The notes beneath the pieces were generated by a model that was given only the letters and a program-made list of their open reading frames with translations, ran no database searches and was not told where the DNA came from. The position numbers and the translations under genes are program-made. Below are positions 36,181-47,679 of a stretch of DNA of 64,000 nt, one piece after another. The DNA is from Zygnema cylindricum (Eukaryota > Streptophyta > Zygnematophyceae > Zygnematales > Zygnemataceae), in NCBI GenBank assembly GCA_037447655.1, contig JBBHKE010001732.1, forward strand, positions 1-64,000, written 5' to 3'. How positions within the stretch are numbered: position 1 is the stretch's first letter; each line of letters begins with the position of its first letter.

Positions 36181-37282
36181 GTGGACTTCATTAAAGTTCA
36201 GTAATGTTACTATGCTGATTTTTGTATCTAATTTTTTAACGTTTACTTGAAAGTTGTTCCTCAAAATTTCAACAACGAAGTCTTCAAATGTACTGATTCC
36301 AATATGTTGACGGTCATACGCAGGCAGCCACAGAAGAGAGCCTCGGATCAGAAGGCAAGTTGTTTAACTGCCAAACGCAACCAGGAGCGACGTGACGAGC
36401 TTCACAAAACGACACGTGGCGTGATTGAGAAGGGAGAAAATTCGAGTTCGGGAGCTCACCCTAACACGGGGACGTTCTAGTCAGGGTGAGAATCTTTGGA
36501 GTTTATGGGGTTTTTGGCACTGTTGTTAGGGTTTTGTTTACATTTTATAAGGTTTTCTGTCTTTTAAGTATCAGGGTTATATACCCAGGGTACAAGGTCA
36601 GAGTAGGTTCGTATATAAGATGTTTAAGATTCTTGAGTTCCTAGTGGTTGATGTTCTTGTTTTATTTTGTTTCGTTTCGCGTCTGAGCAATCGGTGTAAT
36701 TTTTCTCAAGCAAATAAAACCTTTTCTCTTAACATTTTTGTGCACCTATCAACATTAATGTGTATTTGTTTGTTTGTCTTTATATTTTTTCATTTTTTCC
36801 AGAGGAGGTGGGTCGGGAGATGTAGGCTTGAGCAAATTTGAACCAGGAGAACCAGAAGATATATTTAGGGTTATGGAGCAAGTAAACAACGACAAAAATA
36901 ATTGATTTTCCATTTTTTTTAGATTTTCTGTTTGTTTTCTTTTTTTTGAGAACCTCATAGACCTTTTCTGTACTTGTTTGCATATGGGTGTTTTTTTGTT
37001 TTCTCGTAGCTTGAATTTTTGAATATGACAATTACTTGTTTTTTTTTTTTTCAATTTTTTTTGGATAAATTGTGAAAATGTATCTGTTACTAACTTCTCA
37101 AAAGATTTAAGAAAATTGGTGAGTGGTGATGGTCATTTGTTTTTGGGTAATGATTTTTACATGCTACTTCTATTTTCTTTGTGTGTTCTTTTTCATTTTT
37201 ACATGGGTTATTTAAGATTTACAAGGTTTTCCACCTAAGATTTTGTAAAATTGTGAAAGGATCTTCGCACACCAGAAGAAAA
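36181..37282. other. Intergenic, possible promoter-like tract
   Basis: 36247-36480 contains a basic 77-codon frame with no known motif. A TATA-like GTATATAAGATG lies at 36610-36621, and an AATAAA in AGCAAATAAAACC at about 36709-36721, an arrangement like a solo LTR or a gene end, but I found no terminal repeats. 36900-37080 is T-rich. Confidence 0.35.
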
Positions 37283-37320
37283 TAATAATAGTAATAATAA
37301 TAAAAATAATAATAATAATT
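37283..37320 (+). repeat. AAT/AATA microsatellite
   Basis: Interrupted trinucleotide run AATAATAATAGTAATAATAA and onward. Confidence 0.85.
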
Positions 37321-37329
37321 GCACATTGC

Positions 37330-37660
37330 ACCGCCATGAAAAAGGGAGAAACGGCAAAAATATCAATATATTCAAACTGAAATTATACAAGGCTTCCTCT
37401 CTCATTCTCTTCTTTCCTTCTTCCACAAGCCACATTCAAAACGGACTGTACTAGCTACCGATAGTACCTCCATACTTAAGCAAGCCAAATAGGGGGCGAC
37501 ACGTGCGAACGTAACCCACGTGCGAACGTAACCCACGTGCGAACGTAACCCACGTGCGAACGTGCGCCGCCAGGAAATCTCCAGAAACCTTGCCTGTCGA
37601 CCTAAAACACTAGAACACTATTTCTAGACGAAGGACCAAAGAATGCAAAACGACAAGCGA
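37330..37660 (-). repeat. Decayed LTR-like segment resembling the LARD LTR
   Basis: ATATCAATATATTCAAACTG, a CT-rich run and a GGGGGCGACACGTGCG…GCGCCGCC block occur in the same order as ATATCAATATATTAAGC, CT-rich and GAGGGCGC…GTGCGCC in the LARD LTRs. Ends not defined. It contains the 17 bp tandem repeat at 37501. Confidence 0.35.
37501..37562 (+). repeat. 17-bp tandem repeat with CACGTG in each unit
   Basis: Three perfect units of ACGTGCGAACGTAACCC plus a partial fourth. Each junction creates CACGTG, the G-box/E-box core recognised by plant bZIP and bHLH factors. Regulatory meaning is unproven. Confidence 0.85.
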
Positions 37661-37689
37661 AACTAAACTAGACGTACGTAAAGTACAGG

Positions 37690-38256
37690 TACAACCGCCA
37701 ATCGTTATTAGCGTAGAAGATTCTTTAGCGTACATGAAAAACTACCGTGGTTTACGCTAATTAAGAATTTGAAAATTTTGAAAAAAAACATACATTCTAA
37801 TTGTTTAATAATTCTAGTTTGGGTCTTTGAAAAAAATAAATGTCGGACGCAAACATGCTTACACTAATATAGGTATTTGAACAAAATCTGACAAATTGTA
37901 CACAAATAGTACGTACACACAGTCGAAACGTGGTTGCTGGACAAATATGTGCGAACGTGATTTTTGAAAACCCGATTAGACCCCCTTTTTAGAGCGCACA
38001 TTCTCATGCATCCGCGGCTACTAAAACTCATTAACTGTACTTTTTCACTTAAAAAGGTACAAATCTGTACGAGCAGACACTGTCCGTACATCAAACTAAT
38101 TGACTGATGGCGTACTTCCATTTTGTACGGTACTCAAAAATTAACGTTAAATAGAGTAAAGAAAAAAATAGAATGAACTACGCTAATGGAGAATAATAAA
38201 AAAAAAAATGCGGGACGGAATTAGCGTACACAACGCTAATAACGATTGGCGGTGTA
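37690..38256. mobile_element. TA-flanked MITE, 567 bp
   Basis: Left end TA CAACCGCCAATCGTTATTAG, right end CTAATAACGATTGGCGGTG TA. Terminal repeats of about 22 bp with one inserted base on the left. Non-coding. Same family as 2594-3432 and 61782-62001. Confidence 0.82.
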
Positions 38257-38355
38257 CTAAACGCGAAACAAAATTAACAAAACTGACGCGAAATCGCACA
38301 TGAAAGTACCGTGCGAAATCTAACCGATTCCCAACAGATATCCCAATCCAGAAAG

Positions 38356-38532
38356 TACACCTTGTATCGCCATAGTTGTTAATGTTTGTTTTGCCGCTTA
38401 AAACATGTTTTCTTCGTACAAGCTTGTCGGATTATGGATCTGACGGTTGAGACTGGAAGCCAAGATTCTAAGCTTCCAATTGGCGTTCTCCAATGGAAAA
38501 TCCGAAAAGTGTGTACGTAGAAAATATGTTTT
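38356..38532 (+). mobile_element. Truncated TA-flanked MITE (left part)
   Basis: TACACCTTGTATCGCCATAG followed by CTTAAAACATG-TTTTCTTCGTAC parallels the left arm of the 61782-62001 element, and the inner inverted arm (…AAGTGTGTACGTAGAAAATATG) is also present. The right terminus is missing where the TAA-flanked element begins at 38533. Confidence 0.6.
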
Positions 38533-38775
38533 TAAGGGTGCGTCTCTATGTACTTAAAACCTAGAGAATTTTCTTTGTTTTTTAGCGCGGATCCGGCGGA
38601 CCCGGATTTCGGGTGTCCCTATATGTACCAAACGAATTTGTCACTTAAGGGCGTGACGATTGTATACGTCGACAATGCCCGTGACGGCTGTCGACAGTGT
38701 ACAATTTGTGATGACGCACCAAATTGTAAAAATATGCCCTTAGAACGTAGCGAGAATGCGAGGTTGCGTGAGAAA

Positions 38776-39423
38776 TGTAGGATCTTAAGCAAAATACATT
38801 CACTCAAATAAATTCACAAAACATAAAACATTACACAGCGAAAGCTCATAATAAAGAAGAGGAATATTTAGCCAAAAAGATTTATAAGTGTTCTTGGCCG
38901 AAGCCTCTTTGCATCATCTCACTTCTCTCTTCTCTCTCTTCTCTCTCTTCTTTAAATAATCTCTTACTCCAAGATTAATCCTCTAAGATTTAATCATGTA
39001 AGATACAATACTCTGCACATGTAATTGTTGCCTATATACTCGCTACTCTGCACTAAGAGACAACAAGGTAAGACAAGCAGAACTTAGCGTAGCGACGAAG
39101 TCTGTCCCTAGCTGACTGTGCACACTGCAATGACGTTTCCACAAAGAAAGTAGCACAAGATTTCTTCCTTCGAAACGACTAACTCCAAGCGTCGACTTAA
39201 ACACGTGTCGTCACAAGAAAACACCTGCACGCAAAATGTGACACCTACGCACGAAAACATAAAGTGACGCGAAACGAAATAGTACATTTCGTTCGCGGAT
39301 AACAAAAGTACCGCCGCGAAACGACATCGTACATTTTGTATGATGACGTGATACTTCACGTCTAACAAATAAATGTTAGTATATCGCTTCGCGAAAATAC
39401 CACGAAATGACAATAACCCAACA
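38776..39423 (-). repeat. Element 4 3' LTR
   Basis: 648 bp, TGTAGGATCTTAAGC … AATAACCCAACA on plus. Differs from the partner by small indels in a CTCTT-rich tract and scattered substitutions. Confidence 0.92.
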
Positions 39424-42400
39424 ATCCCCCTCTTATTGTCGGAATCCCGAAACTCTTCAAAATAATCCAAGGTTTGGTCGCCCCCTTTCAAATACATCAT
39501 GTGTGGCAGCCTTCGTCAACAAATCAACCGCCTCCTCTTTTGTCGGTACGTACGGAAAATACAATCTCGTTCGCCGTAACCAAATCTCTTACAAAATGTC
39601 ATTAGATCCTGATGTGTTTCTTCCTCTTGTGAAACACTGGATTTTTCACCAACGCCATCGAACTCATGTTGTCACAATAAATTGTCATACAACCAATAGG
39701 AATGCTCAACTCGCGTAACATCTCCTTAATCCAAATCGAAGCCTTAGATGCATGACACGCAGCCATACACTCAAATTCAGTGGAACTCAACGCAACAGTA
39801 GGTTGTAGCCTAGAACTCCACGAGATCACGGCTCCTCCAATAATAAATGCGTACCCATTTATAAACGCAGTTTCCACGTCCATTTGATGGACGTACTTCT
39901 TCCCCATCGCTGCAAGAGCAATAATAATCCGTAGTGAGTCGAACTTCACCACGGGAGCATAAGTCCCTGAAAATCGATTCCCTCACATTGTTGGAATCCC
40001 TTACAAACTAGCCTCGCCTTGTACTTAATAATTTCACTTGAAGCTCCAGTCTTCATCTTAAATACCCGCTTTGCATATATCGCCTTTTTCCCCTCCGGTA
40101 ATTTTACTTTCTCAAAAGTTCGATTATCAACCACCAACTTAAATTCTCTCTCCCACGCCGGTTTCCACTTACTCTCCCAATCCGCCGACCTCTTAGCCTC
40201 GACATACGATTGAGGGTCGCCGGTCATATTTTCCGTAAGTGATTGCTATAAAAGAAACCCCGTCTCCTTAGCATCGGAAAGGAAATAAACGAATTTGATG
40301 CATTTTCCCCTTTTAGATCGTAAGTGAGTTTCTTTGATTTATTCCCCTTTGTACTCCGAGAGATCCATCTAAAAACTTGCTCCTCCTCCTTCTCCTCTTT
40401 CTATTCCTCGGATTCAATTTCAATTTCCTTCTCACGCGATTTAGGACTCGATTTAGAGCTTTGAGATTTCCGAATGTTCGAAGGCACTCGGGAATCCAAA
40501 GATCCGTTGCTCTTTCTTTGAAATTCAATTTAAAACGATTTCCCCAATTTCTTTTTTTTAGTTTTTACATTCGGTTGTCAATCGGATTCCGAATCCCCAA
40601 TATACGGAAAATTCTCAATTTCACTCTCATTATATGAATCCAAATTTTCTTCAAATTTCCCAACAAAATTCATGGCGGATTTGAGATCATCATGAAAATC
40701 TACATTCCAAGATACCTCCACGGTGTGATGAGCCGGATCATATACACAGTAAAAATTCCCCTTCGCACTATAACAAACAAAAATTCTCGGCTAACACCTT
40801 GGTGCAAATTTCCCTTTCCTCTTAAATGATTCCACATAAACCATAGCATGAATCCTCAAATTCTCAAATGATGAACCGTGGGATTTCTACCACTCCACAA
40901 CTCCTCCAGTGTTTTACTTCCATAAACCGAAGTGAGTCTTCGGTTACAAATGTAATTTGCCGTAAGAATTGCGTCTCCCCACAAAAACATCTCTTGGCGG
41001 AAGATATAAACCATCGCACGGACCATTTCTTGTAAGTTACGATTCTACTTCTCGCCACTCCATTTGACTTTGGAGAATAAGGTGCTGTGAATTGATACCT
41101 TATCCCCCACACCTTACAATACCCCTCAAAAACAACAAACTCCCTTTCATTGTCCGACCGAAATGGACTTATGATTTTTATCAATTTGCCTCTCGACCAT
41201 TACATGCCAGTCTTTAAATTTTTAAAATGCATCCGATTTCTTTTTCAATAAATACACCCGTGACTTTTGAGAGAAGTCATCAACAATCACCAAAGTACAC
41301 TTATTACCTCCAATTGTCTTGGGTTAAATATGTCTACAAAGATCGATGTTGACAACCTCCAAGGGATTTTGAGCTCGATGCTTGATGTCTTCATTCAGAT
41401 GGGATTTCCGAATTTGACGTCCTTTGCTTCATCCTCCGCAACTGTTCACCTTCTCACCGGATGCAAGGTCCAAACCTATCACCGAAGAATGACGAATCAT
41501 CTCTTTCAAACTTACCTCGGATGTGTGACACATCCGGTGATGCCAAAACGTAAGATCACCTTTCAACTTCGAAATTTTGATGTGAAATTCCCTCGGTGGG
41601 AACTTTAGATTTCGGTCTCTTCCATAATAGTCATTTATGATTCGCATTCGTTACAACCCCTTCTCCAATTACATTCTCGTTCTCATTCCAAATCTCAATA
41701 GGTTGATCACCTCTCGCAAGTAAGCTTCCACCACTCTTTTGGATTTGTGGAACGCTTAACCGTCAAAAATATAAAGATTATTCTGTGGACGATACTTCGT
41801 CGATTCCTCTTTCCATCATTATCCTATGAAAGGAGATCAAGCCGAACCGTGCCAACCATACCAACCGAAATGACATGGACTCTTGCAACCGTAATAAACT
41901 TTAGAACCGTAAGTTCCCTCATGTCATCAAACAAGGTGGCATCTGTGCAAACATGGTAAGATGCCCTTGTATCTATAATCCACTCTTTCTCCAAATTTCC
42001 TCCACTACTCACCAAATCAAGGGTAAGGTTAAATTCTGGAAACTCATCACCAGTTTCATTACCATAGTCAAAGTAATTTTTCGTTACCGTAACCATGGCC
42101 GCCACCGGGGCCACCTCTTCGGCTGCCACCTCGGCCGCCTCTATCACCTCCTCTACCTCCTCTTCCTTTTCTGGAATCTCCACTCTTCGCATAACATTGA
42201 GGGCTCGTATGCCCCCACTTACCGCAAAAATGACATTCCTTGTCCTTATCCTGACAAAAGGAAGACAAATGTCCAAGCCGGTTACACCGGTAGCATGTCA
42301 CATTGGAAAGATCTGAAAGGACCTTCGATGGACATCATTGATCCTTCTTGTTGCCTCGGCCGCCACCACCACCTCTCGGGCTGCCTCCTCCACCACCTCC

Positions 42401-43361
42401 TCTACCGCCGGCATAGTTAAGATTCGGGGTATTGGGAGTAGTAGAGTTGAGAACTCCTCCTCCTCCACTTGAAAAAAAACGTGGGAGTTTCCTCCAACAT
42501 TTTGATAAATTTGACGGTGAATCCGAAGGCGTTATCAGCCTTAACTCGTAAAATAGCTTTAATATGCGAAAGCTTCTCCGGTAAAGCATAAAAAAAAACG
42601 ATTAACTTATTTGCATCCCCGATAAGTCGGCCATTGTTGATTAATTGCTCGAGTATAATATTGAAGCGCTTCACGACATCATCCATCAATTCATTTGATT
42701 TGATTTTAAAATTCATAAAGTCCGTATAAACATATTGGACCCTTGTTCTCAAAGCCTTTCTCATATTGCTCCTCAAGTGCTTGCCAACAGTCATGGGCCG
42801 TGCCCTGAGCGATGAAATGATCAAGCACGGAAGAAGTGTAATTCTTCATCAAACCGGTCGTTGCCGCAATATAATTCAACCTCCATTGAGCACGTGCCTT
42901 ACTCTCGAGTGACATTTACTCTTCTCCATTGACAATTCTCTAAAGCTTCTTGAGAATAAGTTGGCCTGAAATAAACTTCTTCCAAACGGCATAATTGGTG
43001 CCATTAAAGGCCAAGAATTTCCCCGACATATTATAATTTTCTTCGTTTTCCAATCCTTCTTCATACTCAGACTCTTCTTCTTCTATCTTCGACTTTCCCT
43101 TCCTAATCCTCTCTTTTCTCTCACTCTCATTAGTTGCTCCATAGAATCGATCGGTAGCCGGAAAGGAAGTGTTTTCTTTGTTCTCACTCGGTTGAGTTGA
43201 AAATGGGAATCTACATATCTCATAAGTGAATCAAACATTTCCTCGAATTTTCTCTCCGTATTCCAAGTTTCCTCAAATTGAGAACCCGAAAAACTAAACT
43301 CTCTTGCTCTCTCCGAAGTCGACATGGGGGAAGGAGTATTTACATTCTTCTCCCTCCCCAT
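39424..43361 (-). pseudogene. Copia gag-pol, element 4, with RT core deleted
   Basis: Gag runs from ATG 43361 through several frames to 42417. Two zinc knuckles, CYRCNRLGHLSSFC and CHFCGKWGHTSPQC (about 42210-42300), are followed by a Gly/Arg-rich tail. The protease site reads IDTRASYHVC, so the conserved Gly of DTGAS is Arg. Integrase fragments: FWHHRMCH (41560) and SDNEREF…NGVARSR (41000-41150), where the catalytic Glu is lost. RT starts at 40227 (VDNRTFEKVKLPEGKKAI) but QMDVETAFINGY is joined directly to AFIIGGAVISWSSR of RNase H at about 39850, removing the YVDD palm. The RNase H tail (STEFECMA, YCDNMSSMAL) reaches the PPT. No function remains. Confidence 0.9.
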
Positions 43362-43403
43362 GCGCTCTCTCTCTATCTTCGAAGCACTGGCTTCAATAGC
43401 AAT

Positions 43404-44035
43404 TGTAGGATCTTAAGCAAAAGACATTCACTCAAATAAATTCACAAAACATAAAACATTACACAACGGAAGCTCATAATAAACAAGAGGAATATTCAGC
43501 CGAAAAGATTTATAAGTGTTTTTCTCTCTTCTCTCTTCTCTCTCTTCTCTCTTCTCTCTCTTCTTTAAATAATCTCTTACTCCAAGATTAATCCTCTATG
43601 ATTTAATCATGTAAGATCAATACTCTGCACATGTACACTGCTGCCTATATACTCGCTACTCTGCACTAAGAGATAGCAAGGTAAAACAAGCAGAACTTAG
43701 CGTAGCGACGAAGTCTGTCTCTAGCTGACTGTGCACACTGTAAGGACGTTTCCACGAAGAAAGTAGCATGCTCTTTCTTCCTTCGAAACAACTAACTCTA
43801 AACGTTGTTTTAAACACGTGTCGTCACACGAAAACACCTCCACGCAAAATAAAACACCTGCGCACGCAAACGAAAGTCACGCGAAACGAAATAGTACATT
43901 TCGTTCGCGGATAACAAAAGTACCGCCGTGAAACGATGTCGTACATTTTGTATGATGACGTGATACTTCACGTCTAACAAATAAATGTTAGTATGTCGCT
44001 TCGCGAAAATACCGCGAAACGACAATAACCTAGCA
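43404..44035 (-). repeat. Element 4 5' LTR
   Basis: 632 bp partner LTR, ending AATAACCTAGCA before the AGAAA duplication. Confidence 0.92.
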
Positions 44036-44545
44036 AGAAAGGCGGCTTGTGCGACTTACTGGGGCGCCCTCGGAGATTTCTCACAATTTCGTCAAATGGC
44101 ATCGGAATTTTCAAAGCCTTGGAATGGAAAATCCCGTACCAAACGAAACGCGACAAAATACAACAAATACTTTGATGGACGAAAACGGACAAAACATAAC
44201 GAATAATGTACCTTTCTTCGTCGCTAATTCGTTTGATAAAATTGTAAAAAAAATTACGTGTGCAAATACGTGTTCCTACTTGTTTCTGAAAAATACTTTG
44301 TTTTAGTACACACCGGCCCTATATTTTAAAGACAAGTTTGAAGATGACGTTTTTTGGCATGGCCGTGGGTCAAAGAACACAAGACGACAACATGTAGTAC
44401 ATCTTAAATTCGATGATGATGCAAAATGTACTTCTCTTTTTCTCTATTTTTTTATACGTTTCAAATTTACGCGGCACGGCTCTGAGTTTTACAGAAAAAA
44501 TGACAGAAAATAACCCTTACTTTCGCACACAGAAACGCACCCTAA

Positions 44546-45311
44546 GGGTAACCTTCCATTAGGCGAAAAGTGGGGTTGTTTACTGGAGAAAGTACCTTTC
44601 CGTACTAGGCCGTACTGTTTTTTTTTTTTTTTTTACAAAAGATGTTTACTAAAAATTCATTGATATGCTCCAAACTTCTTGGAGAAAAGCACCACCGTCC
44701 GATTTTCAATTTTTGACGCAAACACTTCTTGTTTCTAGTACGTAGCTAGTTTCCTTCGACTGTCCTCTTGAGGAGAGTTTGTGATTACTGGACGCGTGTT
44801 TTGGTCCACTTGTAAAGTCAGAGTGGATCCACGACAGACGTGAAGCAATAAACTTACATGTGGCGATTGGAGTGTACCGTGTGACATAAAATCCAGCCTG
44901 TTCGACGACAAAAAAAACTTGGTTGTATGACAACCTCTGACGTCTCCTTCATAAATGTGCGATACAGCGATTCACGTACAAATGGTACATTCTTGGACAT
45001 TTGTACAAACTTTAATTTTGCAACGGCTTTTGTGGCCGTTGATACCACAACAACCGTAAGAACGTTCAGATTGTACATTAGCGTGACGCTACTAGATATT
45101 TTAATCGGCGTCTGCCCGTACACATACGCAACTGCGATTTCGTCCTTTTGGAAATGATGATTATTCCCGGGCGGCTCAACAGGTCCTACGTGGTACCAAT
45201 CGCAATCTAACAGCTCATTCACTGGCACGACCTGATGGAAGGGTGTTACAAATATTACTGCCAGTAAACGTGTTCGTACGATTACTGGGAACGCCTAATG
45301 GAAGGTTACCC
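44546..45311. mobile_element. TAA-flanked inverted-repeat element B
   Basis: Perfect 20 bp terminal inverted repeats GGGTAACCTTCCATTAGGCG, flanked by TAA (44543-44545 shared with MITE A, and 45312-45314). 766 bp. A 124-codon minus frame (44854-45228) is open and fairly protein-like (…AYVYGQTPIKISSSVTLMYN…) but matches no transposase or other family I know. Confidence 0.82.
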
Positions 45312-45337
45312 TAAGTGAACAAAATCAAAAACACTAA

Positions 45338-46282
45338 GGGCGTGTCCCCATGTAGCCGATATTTTGAAACATTATTTTGGATTTTAGCGCTGATTTTACG
45401 GTGTACTTTTCAAAGTGTTCCTATGTCATTCATTACTTGCGCTTTCATTAATTCAAATTTGTGACAGTCATAGATGTCTACAAAATGTGCGACAGATTAC
45501 GAAATGAAATGTAGACTACTGCGAAACTTCCTAAAATAATTGATGTCTACAAAAACGACGACGGTTGTAGACATCGAGGTTTTTCTGACATCGTAAATAT
45601 TTAGGGTTTTGACATTACGAAGTCACGCTACGCTGTGACGTCATTAGTACGTAAAGTTTCCGCCATGGCTTCCGATTTCTTTTATTTATCTTTTATCATT
45701 CGATATGCCGTCAAACTACGACCAGAGATATTCAAAAAAAAGATAAAAAATATATCTTTCATTTGAAACAATCATTGCCGCATTTCATTTAGGGGAGAAA
45801 GACATAAGAGCGATCAAGTGAGAAAGAGGAAGAGAGACGAGGACGACGTAAACTTTTGCAAAGGACCCATGAAGGAAAGTGGTGGTCCGAGACCCCTGCA
45901 AGTTTTTATCCGTACATATTTGTCATTTTCTTATGTGCATGCTCGTGACGAGCAGTGAAAAAAATAGCGTGTACTTTCCTTCGTGCAAAAAAAATTGAAA
46001 ACTTTTCACGCGTGCAACCTAGGCGTTCTATTCGTCAATAGGGTAGTATTTTGATTAAAAGCAGATCGCGATTTGATTTCAGTGCAAGTGTCAAGATGAC
46101 GTGGAAATGGGTCGCGATGATAATACTGCCAAATCGTCGTACCTTTCAAGTTCAAAGATGACGCAAACTGTATTTGAGTTTTTGCCCATTTTTCGTACGA
46201 CGTTATTTTTTCAAGTAGGGAATCCCATTTTCTGTGTAAACGGCGGAAAAAAACCCTTACTTGAACACATGGGGACACGCCC
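45338..46282. mobile_element. PIF/Harbinger-like MITE C
   Basis: Perfect 16 bp terminal repeats GGGCGTGTCCCCATGT with TAA duplications at 45335-45337 and 46283-46285; 945 bp. Much of the interior aligns with 51930-52790 (MITE D), including GTGTCTACAAAATGTG-like, GAGAAAGAGGAAGAGAGACG-like and GCAGTGAAAAAAATAGCGTG blocks. Non-coding. Confidence 0.85.
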
Positions 46283-47329
46283 TAATAGGGATAAAGGGTG
46301 TACATTGCTGCAACCCATCTGACGCGGCGCGTTAAACGTGCGCCGATAAAGTACCACACACGTCAGAACACACAAAGGACCATTCCGAACCACGACTTAA
46401 ACCGTATCGAACCGTACAATATTCTAGGCAGCCGTACACACAACAAAATATAGAAAGCCCAGTTTCGACGCGAACCAACAGAAGACAACACGCTAAATAG
46501 CATGTACACAAATTGAAACATTGAGATCGTACGAAATAATTAACAAAGATATATTGACGCACGAAACGAAACAAATATTTATGGAAGCACAAAATGGAAG
46601 AAAAAACTTCGGGCGACTTTGGCCGACATGCCGATTCGCACAATCTCCGAGATATCCCATGTGCTGTCATTATTATACATCTTTTTTTTCTGAACTGGTA
46701 CCAATAACATTGCAAGAAAAAAAACAAGTTGTAGATTGTGTTACATGGATTGTTTGGATTTTTTTCTTCACACAATGTGATGTCATTTTTACAAAATAAG
46801 GAATTTAACTTTTTCCCCTTTAGTGAACAAGAAAAAGAAAAATGAAAATAATGATAAAATTGCCAAGCATCCATTGAGAAAATTTATTAAAAAAAAAAAG
46901 TCACAAAACCACAAGATGACAAATGACAGAAGAAACATAAGGGAAAACAAAACGATGGAGAAAATTTGAAACCATTTCTCTCTCTTTCCATAAGGAGCTC
47001 CTTCTTTACATGTGGAAAATAAAAACACAACTTGGAAAAAAATATAAAAATAAATAAAAAAAATGAATCAATAAACTATTTCGAAAAAAATGAAACCTAA
47101 GAACCCTATTTTTTTTACGCTTTTGTCCTTTTATGCATTTAGGGGTATTAAATACATAAAAATGTAAAAACGTCATTTAATGCGTTTATACATCTTATCT
47201 CTTCCTTGAAAGTAAAGAGATATCCATGTAAAAATCGAATTAAAACTCATACCTAGTGTATAAAAGGGCATATAAAAATTTAGTTCAAACACACATAACC
47301 AAGCACTTAGAAACCTTTAACCTAACCCG
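46283..47329. other. AT-rich intergenic
   Basis: No gene supported. A 180-codon minus frame at 46332-46874 is Cys/Phe-rich with no motif. 46790-47130 is A/T homopolymer-rich. Confidence 0.5.
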
Positions 47330-47679
47330 ACCAATTTTCCACTCTAATTGGACAGCAATTCCAATACGCTTCCTTGGGCGTTTCCCAGGAAGGCAGAAAA
47401 TTGCACGCCCAAACGCCAATTAGAAACCTCACCTAACCCGAACCTATTTTCCACATAAGCCGGACAGCAATTCCCGTATGTTCCCCGAGCACTTAACCTA
47501 CAACGATTTTCCACACCAATTTTTTACACCGATTTTCAACACCGATTTTACACACCGATTCTCAACACCGATTCTCCACACTAGTTCAGCGGCAATTACA
47601 GCACGTTCTCCTGAACGTTTCATCGACGGCAGAAAGTTTGCAAGCCGCGTCCAAACCTCATCCGAACCGACTTTCCACT
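47330..47679 (-). repeat. Degenerate tandem copies of the Root_cap gene's coding tail
   Basis: The last ~65 bp of exon 4 (47680-47745) recur at 47589-47640 and 47343-47403, with a partial at 47461-47490. Each keeps words such as GGCAATTCCA, GTTTCCC-GGAAGGC and CTAATT (plus strand) and is followed by the same TTCCACTCTAATT/TTTTCCAC spacer. Between them, 47500-47580 is a short tandem of ACACCGATTYTCA units. They lie downstream of the stop codon, in the 3' flank or UTR. Confidence 0.8.

Larger units (their letters stand above)
38776..44035 (-). mobile_element. Ty1/copia element 4, complete ends, defective coding region
   Basis: 5,260 bp, flanked by AGAAA at 38771-38775 and 44036-44040, a perfect 5 bp target duplication. 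LTRs 38776-39423 and 43404-44035. The PPT on minus (AAGAGGGGGAT) abuts the left LTR. The PBS-position sequence TGCTATTGAAGCCAG, left of 43404, is a mutated form of the initiator-Met site TGGTATCAGAGCCAG. Internal deletions make it non-autonomous. Belongs to the same lineage as the LARD at 4905-13017. Confidence 0.92.
38536..44542. mobile_element. PIF/Harbinger-like (Tourist-type) MITE A, split by a copia
   Basis: Left GGGTGCGTCTCTATGT, right (reverse complement) GGGTGCGTTTCTGTGT, flanked by TAA at 38533-38535 and 44543-44545. A three-base TWA target duplication and a GGG start suggest PIF/Harbinger. Without the copia (38776-44035) and its target duplication it would be about 740 bp. Its right subterminal AACCCTTACTTT is shared with MITEs C (46282) and D (52790), which defines a family. 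No transposase. Confidence 0.78.

Noticed and set aside
37501-37562. Short direct repeats as a CRISPR array
   Set aside because: Units are contiguous, with no spacers; plant-type DNA.
46332-46874. 180-codon minus frame
   Set aside because: Cys/Phe/Tyr-rich, no domain, AT-rich region, overlapped by other frames; no start context or splice support.
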